From Planctomycetota bacterium (lineage in GTDB: Bacteria; Planctomycetota; UBA1135; GCA-002686595): a stretch of 64,000 bases of DNA. Under the pieces are notes generated by a model. It searched no databases. It was not told the origin of the DNA and saw nothing but the letters and a program-made list of their open reading frames with translations. The DNA is taken from NCBI GenBank assembly GCA_020638835.1, contig JACKHV010000003.1:124001-188000 (forward strand), in the 5' to 3' direction. How positions within the stretch are numbered: the first letter of the stretch is position 1; the number at the start of each line of letters is the position of its first letter. The position numbers and the translations under genes are program-made. Below, piece after piece: positions 36,204 to 44,660 of the stretch.

Positions 36204-36872
36204 ATGTCCGCACCCTTGGCACTCGCCGGCGTGGAGTGGTCGCTCGGCCTCTCGCTCGCCCTCTCCTACCTGCTGGGCTCCGTGCCCTTCGGCTGGCTGA
36301 TGGCCAAGCTGATCCGCGGCGTCGACATCCGCACCGTCGGCTCGGGGAACATCGGCGCGACGAACGCGATGCGCGTGCTCGGCAAGCCGCTGGGGTTGGT
36401 CGCCTTCTTGTGCGACTTCGGGAAGGGCTTCGTGCCGGCGTACCTCGTCGGACGGCAGACCGGATCGGACTCGACCGCGATGGTGCTCTGCGCGGCGGCG
36501 GCGGTCTGCGGCCACGTCTGGCCGATCTTCCTGCGCTTCAAGGGCGGCAAGGCGGTCGCCACGGGGCTCGGCGGCATCGTCGCGATCGATCCAATTGTCG
36601 CGCTGATCGCGGGCGGCATCTGGTTCGTGGTGCTGATGCTCACGAGCTACGTCGCGCTCGCGTCGCTCGGGATGGGACTGACCTTCCCGGTCGCGGCGTA
36701 CCTGCGCATGGAAGGACGCTTCTACGGCTGGGACTTCGTGGCGGGCACGGGAGTGCTGTGCGCCCTGATCCTCGTCCGTCACCGCTCGAACATCTCGCGC
36801 ATGCTCGCGGGAGAGGAGAGCCGCTCCCGCATGGGCTTCGGCGGCAAGCAGAAGGACTCGAAGGATGACTGA
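36204..36872 (+). CDS. plsY: Glycerol-3-phosphate acyltransferase PlsY
   Basis: 222 residues, five membrane segments. PlsY uses acyl-phosphate to acylate glycerol 3-phosphate, the first step of phospholipid synthesis. Its three conserved loops are present: SVPFGWLMAK, GSGNIGATNAMR (about 48-59) and GHVWPIFLRFKGGKAVATGLG. The last eight bases overlap the start of gpsA, so substrate supply and acylation are coupled. Confidence 0.93.
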   Translation: MSAPLALAGVEWSLGLSLALSYLLGSVPFGWLMAKLIRGVDIRTVGSGNIGATNAMRVLGKPLGLVAFLCDFGKGFVPAYLVGRQTGSDSTAMVLCAAAAVCGHVWPIFLRFKGGKAVATGLGGIVAIDPIVALIAGGIWFVVLMLTSYVALASLGMGLTFPVAAYLRMEGRFYGWDFVAGTGVLCALILVRHRSNISRMLAGEESRSRMGFGGKQKDSKDD

Positions 36873-37893
36873 ACAGTCGCAACAACGCGCGCTGGTGATC
36901 GGTGACGGCAGCTGGGGAACGGCGATGGCGCTGCTCCTCTGCCGCAACGGCATTCGCACGACGCTCTGGTCGGCCTTCCCCGAACAGGCCGAGGAGCTCG
37001 CCGTCGCGCGCGAGAACAAGCGCTTCCTGCCCGGCATCCCGCTGCCGGACCTGATGCACTTCTCCGCGGACCCGCACTCCGCGGCGCACGACGTCGACTT
37101 CGCGATCTCGGTCGTGCCGACGCAGTACTTGCGCGGCGTCGCGGGTCGCTTCGAAGACGCGCTGCCGGGCAACGTGCCGCTCGCGACCGCGACGAAGGGG
37201 CTCGAGATCGAGACTTTCCACACGCCGAGCCGCATCCTGCAGGAAGTGCTGGGTGAGCGTGACGTCTGCGTGCTCTCCGGTCCCAGCCACGCGGAAGAAG
37301 TCGCGCTGGGCAAGCCCGCGTCGATCGTCGCCGCGTCGAAGGACCTCGAGAACGCCACGCTCTTCCAGCGCGCGCTGTCCTCCGACAGCTTCCGCGTCTA
37401 CACGCACTCCGACCCCGTCGGCGCGGAACTGGCCGCGGCGCTCAAGAACGTGATCGCGATCGCGGCGGGGATCAGCGACGGCCTCGAGCTCGGCGACAAC
37501 GCGAAGGCCGCGCTGCTCACGCGCGGCATGATCGAGATGGCGCGCTTCGGGCGCACGCACGGCGCGCAACCTGCGACCTTCTTCGGCCTCGCAGGCTTCG
37601 GCGACCTCGTCACGACCTGCTGCTCGAAACACTCGCGCAACCGCTCCGTCGGCGAGTCGATCGGGCGCGGCGAGACGCTCGAACAAGTGCTCGAGCGCAT
37701 GAACATGGTCGCCGAAGGCGTCTGGACGACGAAGGCGCTCTTCGGTCCCGAATCCGACCTCGGCGAGCTCGAGATGCCGATCGCCGCGCAGGTGCACGCC
37801 GTGCTCTTCGAGGGCAAGGACCCGTCGACGGCCGTGCGCGACTTGATGAGCCGCGAGCTCTCGGAAGAGATGGAAGGCCTGGGGCAGCTCTAG
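36865..37893 (+). CDS. gpsA: NAD(P)+-dependent glycerol-3-phosphate dehydrogenase
   Basis: 342 residues. GpsA reduces dihydroxyacetone phosphate to glycerol 3-phosphate, the PlsY substrate. A Rossmann start (VIGDGSWGTAMALLLCRNG; GxGxxG in most homologues, here GDGSWG), VLSGPSHAEEVA, and catalytic Lys in ALKNVIAIAAGISDGL with GDNAKAALLTRG identify it. It overlaps plsY by eight bases. Confidence 0.93.
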   Translation: MTEQSQQRALVIGDGSWGTAMALLLCRNGIRTTLWSAFPEQAEELAVARENKRFLPGIPLPDLMHFSADPHSAAHDVDFAISVVPTQYLRGVAGRFEDALPGNVPLATATKGLEIETFHTPSRILQEVLGERDVCVLSGPSHAEEVALGKPASIVAASKDLENATLFQRALSSDSFRVYTHSDPVGAELAAALKNVIAIAAGISDGLELGDNAKAALLTRGMIEMARFGRTHGAQPATFFGLAGFGDLVTTCCSKHSRNRSVGESIGRGETLEQVLERMNMVAEGVWTTKALFGPESDLGELEMPIAAQVHAVLFEGKDPSTAVRDLMSRELSEEMEGLGQL

Positions 37894-37896
37894 TTC

Positions 37897-38292
37897 ATGG
37901 ACACGGTCACCGGCTTCCTGCTCTTCCTCGCGCTGACGCTCGCGGCCCTCGGCATCGCGGTCGTCTCCGGCTTCGAGGCGCGACGCAAGATCCACATCCC
38001 CGCGGTCGCGTCGGCCGTCGTGTTGCTGCTCGTCACGATCTACTTCGCGGAGCGGCTCGGCAGGCAGTACGACCTCGAGTCCGCGGGTGCGATCTATCCG
38101 GTCCACCTCTTCTTCGCGAAGACGACGACGCCGGCCTACCTGCTGCCGATCCTCACCGGCATCCGCACCTTGAAGCGGCCCGAGACGCTCGTCTGGCACA
38201 AGCGCCTCGCGTTCCTCGTGCTGCTGCTGACCGTGATCACGGCGGGCACGGGAACGGCCATGGTGTTCATGGCCGACAAGCTGCCGAGCTGA
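37897..38292 (+). CDS. Four-helix membrane protein, possibly DUF420-like
   Basis: 131 residues with hydrophobic segments at about 5-25, 35-53, 68-86 and 103-125 and conserved-looking His residues (KIHIPA, YPVHLFFA, WHKRLAF), a layout similar to DUF420 proteins that accompany haem-copper oxidase genes. No oxidase gene is nearby. It starts four bases after gpsA, so it shares that transcript. Confidence 0.55.
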   Translation: MDTVTGFLLFLALTLAALGIAVVSGFEARRKIHIPAVASAVVLLLVTIYFAERLGRQYDLESAGAIYPVHLFFAKTTTPAYLLPILTGIRTLKRPETLVWHKRLAFLVLLLTVITAGTGTAMVFMADKLPS

Positions 38293-38310
38293 CGCGCGCG
38301 CGACGCGAGC

Positions 38311-38643
38311 TCAGGGCGAGAGCCACTCGAGCTTCGGCAACATGAACGGGAAGACGATCAGCGCCAGGTTGGCGCAGATCGGCACGCCCGTGATCAGGAT
38401 CCACGCGAGCTTCGCGCGCAGCGTGAACAGTCCGCACAAGAGGCCCGCGATCGCGAAGAGATCCGCCATGACCTGCGTCACCACGATGCCCGGCGCCAGG
38501 TCGGGCGCGAACTTCGCGAGGGCCACCGCCAACCACCAACAGCCCCAGCCGAGGCTGGCCAAGGTCATCGACAGCATCCACGTCCGGTGCCGCCTCCTGA
38601 CGACCCGACGGATGCGCGCGATGGAGCGGCTGGTGCGAGGCAT
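38311..38643 (-). CDS. Small membrane protein
   Basis: 110 residues: a strongly basic N-terminus (RIRRVVRRRHR) and three hydrophobic segments (about 24-44, 55-75, 82-104). Family not recognised. Convergent with the preceding gene, with an 18-base gap. Confidence 0.6.
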   Translation of the reverse strand: MPRTSRSIARIRRVVRRRHRTWMLSMTLASLGWGCWWLAVALAKFAPDLAPGIVVTQVMADLFAIAGLLCGLFTLRAKLAWILITGVPICANLALIVFPFMLPKLEWLSP

Positions 38644-38700
38644 GGCGGGATTCTAGCCCCTCCAGGGCCGCCCTCCGCCCGCGGATCCGGAAGGCCGCGA

Positions 38701-38729
38701 TTGACGCTCCCCGGGACCGGCCCTATCAT
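38701..38729 (+). promoter_or_regulatory. Promoter of tRNA-Pro
   Basis: TTGACG at 38701-38706, 17-bp spacer, TATCAT at 38724-38729: a near-consensus sigma-70-type promoter 18 bases before the tRNA. Confidence 0.78.
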
Positions 38730-38746
38730 CCCTGGCCAACTTGGGT

Positions 38747-40350
<1,604 letters not shown>

Positions 40351-40354
40351 GGGG

Positions 40355-40705
40355 TCATCCTTCTGAAGGTAGTAGTGATGCTCTGGTGCGACGCAGCAGG
40401 TCGAGAGCGTGTTGCGCCGTCATGTCGGTCGGGACTCGCGACTGCCAAAACGTGAGGGTCTTGACGATCAGTTCGGGCGTGAACTCCGTGTCCGCTCCGG
40501 AGACGGTCCACTGAAAGCTCCTCTCGAATTCGCCGTATCGCCGCCTGATGATCTCTGACGGGATGTCGGTCTCGTCGTCGGACTCGATGGAGTGCCAGAG
40601 GCGATAGGCGATGAACTCGAACCGCGCATGGCCTGTCCGCTCGGGGAGTGCCCGCGCGACGGCAGAGAGGAAGTCGGGAAAGCGGGCGTCTCGACGCCGC
40701 CTCAT
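40355..40705 (-). CDS. Small protein coupled to the recombinase gene
   Basis: About 116 residues from ATG 40705 (the frame extends further upstream without a good start). It contains FEFIAYRLWHSIESDDETDIPSEI and LLRRTRASLLPSEG and has no membrane segment. Family not recognised. Only four bases separate its stop from the recombinase start, so it is co-transcribed and may regulate or assist recombination; that is inference from position. Confidence 0.5.
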   Translation of the reverse strand: MRRRRDARFPDFLSAVARALPERTGHARFEFIAYRLWHSIESDDETDIPSEIIRRRYGEFERSFQWTVSGADTEFTPELIVKTLTFWQSRVPTDMTAQHALDLLRRTRASLLPSEG

Positions 40706-41482
40706 CCGGACAGCTTGGCGGGCGAGGTCACGCCTCAACCGACCCGTGGTTCTAGCCACAGAGGTACCTCGCACTCTCTCTCGTTGGCGTAGAGCCCAGC
40801 ACAGCAAGAAGGCGTGCTGGGACACGAGCGGATGGCCGTTCGAGAGATGTCCGGCACAGGAGCACACTCTCGGCAGTCATCTTGGTGACTGCGCTCGGCT
40901 TCGGCGCGTTCTCCATCCGAAGTGCCCGTCTCGCGGCCAGTTGGCCCGGGAGTACCGCGTGTTGCGCTGCTCTGAGCACGGTGGAGGACGTGATCGAGCG
41001 TGGGTCAGGCATCGAGGTGTTGCAAATGTGATAAGGCGTGCAAGTGGCTGTCAAGTCGGGCGACACAGGGAAGTTGCAACAGACATAAACGCCCCCCTCG
41101 CCGTCAAGCAGATCGGCATGCCGGAGCTAAGCCCAGGTCTGTGTTCCCCTCACAAGTGCCTGTCCAACAGGGGCTTGCGTGGCGCCAGTGGAGGGGAGCT
41201 TGGCTCGATTCGCTACCAGCGCACTCGGGACTCAACGAGCTTCACCAGGCTTGGCCGCGCGAGCGAATCCGGTCGTCGCCTAGGGAAGGTGCTCAAGTAG
41301 CGGTGGCGCTGAAGTGTCCGGTGCGCCGCGGAACCACTCAGTCGTTGACGTCGTACCGATCCGAACATCGGCGGAGCGGTACGGACCCGGCCTAGACTCG
41401 GCGGATCACCGAACGCCCTAGAGCTGGCATCTTCGTTGAGGACGAGAGTTCACGGAGAGCGCATCGGGACTACGCTGACGTT
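40706..41482. other. Island intergenic region
   Basis: 777 bases with open frames on both strands, but none with a convincing composition or start. It is the divergent promoter region for the recombinase operon and the HEPN gene. Nothing further is supported. Confidence 0.3.
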
Positions 41483-42463
41483 ATGCAGCAGCCCAGAGAC
41501 ATAGAGGGGTCATTGCAGGACTGGCTGGAAGAGATCGACTCGGCACTCTCGGCCTCGCACGTGGACTTCTCTCTCCGCCCGTTCACTGCAGTCACCCTCC
41601 TCATCGAGCACTCCGCCGTCGCTGTCGACGGGGAGGACATCGACCCAACGAAGTGGGAGGCGTACGTCCAAACACCGTGGTTCAAGAAGGTCCACAGCGA
41701 CGTGCTCACGTGGTACCGCGAGAAGTACGGCCCTGCGTTGAGACCTCGAAAGTCGTGCGTTCAGGCGGTCATCATGATTGCGGGCGTGCCGTTCGAACTG
41801 CGCATCCCGACGACGCTTTCCAGAGTGGAGACGCCCGGGGAGACATTTTGGCTGACGTTCGCAGCTACAGTGCATGATCGAGAGGACTGCTTCAGCTGGA
41901 TTCAGAACTGCCCGAACGTCTCCCGCCTCGCTCCAGATGCGTCGAAGGAGCTGTCCCTGTCACTGGTTGAGCTGGCTACAAGCCTGCGAACACTGCGCCT
42001 CGACCTCTCTTGCGCGAACAAGCCGGATCCGGAATCATCCGGGCTGAGCGACAAGGTCGTAGCGCATCTGGAGGCTGCTGCGGGACACTTGCTACGGCGA
42101 GATTGGAACTGCTACGGGCTCGCTGCATGGGAGTCCCATCAGGCCGTTGAGAGCGTGTTGAAGCTCCTGCAGAGGCAGTTGACAGGTTCTCATCGCCACT
42201 CGCACGAGCTGAGAGAGCTCCTTGACGATCTTCCGCGAAGCATCCGTTCCAAGATCAACCGCAAAGCACTTGAGGCGCTGCCGAACAGCGTGCGTGTCAT
42301 CCAGCTGCGAGCGGGAGAAGGTAAGCGCGTAGACCTTCTCGAAGCACACGAACTCTATCGCCTTGCTGTCTGCGTGGCGCATCAGGCTGCGCAGCAGCTG
42401 AGCGCCAGCGTGCGAGTTCACGATGCCAGCTTCCTCCTGCGGAAGGCTGTGTGGCTGGAGTAG
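41483..42463 (+). CDS. Protein with C-terminal HEPN-like domain
   Basis: 326 residues. The N-terminal half (about 1-190) is unrecognised. The C-terminal half has the helical HEPN pattern: HLEAAAGHLLRRDWNCYGLAAWESHQAVESVLKLL-type helix (about 190-230), HSHELRELLDDL, and a final ELYRLAVCVAHQAAQQL helix. HEPN proteins are RNases or nucleotidyl-transfer targets common in toxin-antitoxin and phage-defence loci. A clean R-x4-6-H motif is only loosely present (RQLTGSHRH), so activity is uncertain. Transcribed toward the SIR2-like gene. Confidence 0.6.
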   Translation: MQQPRDIEGSLQDWLEEIDSALSASHVDFSLRPFTAVTLLIEHSAVAVDGEDIDPTKWEAYVQTPWFKKVHSDVLTWYREKYGPALRPRKSCVQAVIMIAGVPFELRIPTTLSRVETPGETFWLTFAATVHDREDCFSWIQNCPNVSRLAPDASKELSLSLVELATSLRTLRLDLSCANKPDPESSGLSDKVVAHLEAAAGHLLRRDWNCYGLAAWESHQAVESVLKLLQRQLTGSHRHSHELRELLDDLPRSIRSKINRKALEALPNSVRVIQLRAGEGKRVDLLEAHELYRLAVCVAHQAAQQLSASVRVHDASFLLRKAVWLE

Positions 42464-42600
42464 CGCTTGAGCACGCACCAAGGTTGTGTGCGCCGTCGTC
42501 GTGAACTCGTGTGGAGGCTTCCGCCAGATGCGTCCGAGTGAGTCGCTCTGCGATCGCTCGGGGTACCTTCGTGCTGGGCAGGCAGGTCGAAGGGGCGGAG

Positions 42601-43680
42601 CTAGTAGATCGGGGCCGGGCCATCGTCAAGAACCTTGCGACTCCTCCAATGCTGACGCTCGCGCTCCATCGCCTTGTGGAACTGAGAACCGTGCGCATCG
42701 AACCGATCTCTGACAGCCTCCCCAAGAAGTTCGCGAAACCGATTCGCGACCCCCTCAGTGTCCGGGTCGTACACCGTAAAGCGTGTCAGTCGAGCGTCCC
42801 CTTCCACGCCCAGGGCGTACAGGTACGTGAAGAACTCGTCTGACGGTGGCAAAGAGTAGCCCGAGACGATGATCTGCTGGGCGGCCCTGAGAGCATCACT
42901 CGCAGCTCTCCACACGTTTGCCAGTTGAGCGTGATGCGCCAGCTTGTTCCATGTCGGCGGGACGATGACGGGCTTCTTGCACAGCTCCGCCCGGTCCTTG
43001 CAGTGGGGACATTCTACTTGCGCGCTCCTGTAGCTCGTGTTTCGGCGATTGGACTGAAGCGGCTGATCTCCCTGGGGCTCGAAGGTGTCGAACGTCAGGC
43101 CGCACTCGCCACACGAGCGCCATGCGAGAGAACCGTGGAGCTTGAGCAGATTGAGGTTGTTCGGGCTCCACGCAGTATCGAGGCAACTGGACGCGCCTAC
43201 TAGGGCTTGGTCGAGGGCAACGTCGTAGTTGAAGGTGATGAAAGTGGGCTTGGGGCCCGACTCAGTGCGGAGGCTGGTTGCCCACCGCCACAGTTCGACG
43301 TAGCCGACATGAAGCCACGGTTCGTCCGCCTGGTGCCGGCGCATGGGCATCGATGCCTCAACCGTTGCCGCTACGAGAGTATTCAGATCAGCTTCAAGGG
43401 TGCTGATCTCCGCGGGTGAGGCAGAGCCGAAGCGCTCTAGCAGCGTCCCCATCGAAACAGCGGAGAACAGTGCTTCCACATTCCGAGAGTCAATGCTCGC
43501 CTTAGCGAACACCGGGTCGAGGCTGTGCAGCGCCTTGAACACGGCTCGAATGCTCTTGGCCTCATCCTGACTTACTTGGCCACTCGCCGCGAGGCTGTGC
43601 GCCTTGTCCAGGAACGTGGTCATCAGGGGGCCTCCTGCGAGTGCGGAAGCTCCTGCGCCGAGAATGAAGACAGTGTTCAT
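42601..43680 (-). CDS. SIR2-like NAD-binding protein
   Basis: 359 residues. NAD-binding start MNTVFILGAGASALAGGP (GAGAS at 8-12), ITFNYDVALD (about 148), catalytic-type His in LLKLHGSLAW, a CGEC...CPHC four-cysteine zinc-ribbon insertion, and VSGYSLPPSDEFF. Bacterial SIR2-like proteins of this kind serve in several phage-defence systems by depleting NAD. No helicase, Argonaute or other known partner is adjacent; it converges with the HEPN gene. Start ATG 43680, directly preceding the Rossmann strand. Confidence 0.8.
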   Translation of the reverse strand: MNTVFILGAGASALAGGPLMTTFLDKAHSLAASGQVSQDEAKSIRAVFKALHSLDPVFAKASIDSRNVEALFSAVSMGTLLERFGSASPAEISTLEADLNTLVAATVEASMPMRRHQADEPWLHVGYVELWRWATSLRTESGPKPTFITFNYDVALDQALVGASSCLDTAWSPNNLNLLKLHGSLAWRSCGECGLTFDTFEPQGDQPLQSNRRNTSYRSAQVECPHCKDRAELCKKPVIVPPTWNKLAHHAQLANVWRAASDALRAAQQIIVSGYSLPPSDEFFTYLYALGVEGDARLTRFTVYDPDTEGVANRFRELLGEAVRDRFDAHGSQFHKAMERERQHWRSRKVLDDGPAPIY

Positions 43681-43735
43681 GGGAACGAGTCAGAACTCAT
43701 GAGGACCAAGCAGCGCCTTCGGGCCGCTGCCCCCG

Positions 43736-43813
43736 GGGTTCACCGGGCTGGACTCGAACCTACCACAAGGCTGTTGACAGCCTGTCACGCGAAAGCTTGT
43801 CAGCCACCGGTAA
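43736..43813 (-). other. tRNA-like remnant with palindrome
   Basis: Read on the minus strand, the sequence has a T-loop-like ggttcgagtcc, a 7-bp acceptor-like pairing between 43807-43813 and 43740-43746 (one G-T), and a central palindrome at 43768-43783 (7-bp stem). The D arm and a 7-base anticodon loop cannot be formed, so it is not a functional tRNA. It abuts the end of the small serine recombinase gene, like the tRNA-Pro and large recombinase arrangement. Confidence 0.3.
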
Positions 43814-43850
43814 GATGCCGCGTTGTCATGTCGCGCGGGAAGCGTGAGGG

Positions 43851-44543
43851 CTACGGGTAGGCTTCCTCCAGCCGCTTGAGGATTGACCTGACCACCTTTG
43901 CGGACCAGGCCTGCTTACCTCGCTTCGTGGTGATGCCGTGATCGGTCAGGGAGTCAGCAATCCAGCCGGGAGATCGCCCACTGGCTCGAAGCTGCTTGAT
44001 TCGCTCGATCACCAGCTGCTCTTGTTCGTTGATCACGAGTTCGTCGCCGGCTGCCGAGAAGTTCCAGCCGTAGGGCGCAAAGCGCGAAACGCGGCGACCC
44101 GTCGCACGCAGGTGGTTCATCGCGACCCGTGTGCGCTCGGAGACCTGATCCCGCTCGAACTCCGCCAGAACCGCGAGCAGCCGGAAGATCATCTTGCCCG
44201 ACGCCGAGGTGGTGTCGATCTTCTCCGACAGGCTGACCAGCTCAGCCCCGGCCTTCGACAGCTGCTCGCTGATCGCGAGCGTGTCCCGCGTTGACCGCGC
44301 CAACCGGGACAGCGAGTAGACGGCCAGCGCCCCCTTCACCTTGCAGGCGTGGAGGATGGCGGCCTGTAGCCCCTCGCGGCTGGAGAGCTTGGCGCCGCTG
44401 ATGCCGGCGTCCTTGTATATATGGGCCACTTCTCGATCGTCGAGGTGGGCCCATGCTCGGATCTTGCTCGACTGGGCGGCCAGACTGACGCCGTCTTCCG
44501 CTTGCCCCTCGGTGCTCACGCGCACATAGCCAATGACTTCCAT
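43851..44543 (-). CDS. Small serine recombinase (resolvase/invertase family)
   Basis: 230 residues. Catalytic serine at residue 10 in IGYVRVSTEGQAEDGVSL, the conserved SLSRLARSTRDT and FRLLAVLAEFERDQVSERT segments, and a short C-terminal DNA-binding region (APYGW, then SPGWIADSLTDHGITTKRGK). It probably performs local resolution, inversion or transposition within the island. Longer than classical resolvases (about 185) by a short recombinase-type tail. Confidence 0.85.
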   Translation of the reverse strand: MEVIGYVRVSTEGQAEDGVSLAAQSSKIRAWAHLDDREVAHIYKDAGISGAKLSSREGLQAAILHACKVKGALAVYSLSRLARSTRDTLAISEQLSKAGAELVSLSEKIDTTSASGKMIFRLLAVLAEFERDQVSERTRVAMNHLRATGRRVSRFAPYGWNFSAAGDELVINEQEQLVIERIKQLRASGRSPGWIADSLTDHGITTKRGKQAWSAKVVRSILKRLEEAYP

Positions 44544-44660
44544 GGCATGTGCTTCGCATACTCAGGCCTGGCTTGTTGACCCCTTCTGCCGGTTCTTGGA
44601 ACCAAGGGGTCCGTTGGTCCTTTCAGCCATGCCTAGGCGAAGTCACGTCCATGCTACAAT

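Noticed and set aside
34005..37358. HyuA frame extended to 1117 codons
   Set aside because: The extra 453 codons are antisense to plsY and gpsA; the family N-terminus MRTIGVDTGGTFTD begins at 35999.
40611..41300. Possible gene between the recombinase operon and the HEPN gene
   Set aside because: Composition is Arg/Ser-rich and random-looking, no start signal, and it overlaps the small gene upstream of the recombinase.
43736..43813. Functional tRNA on the minus strand
   Set aside because: D arm does not pair, the anticodon stem-loop is not 5+7, and the T stem has a mismatch.
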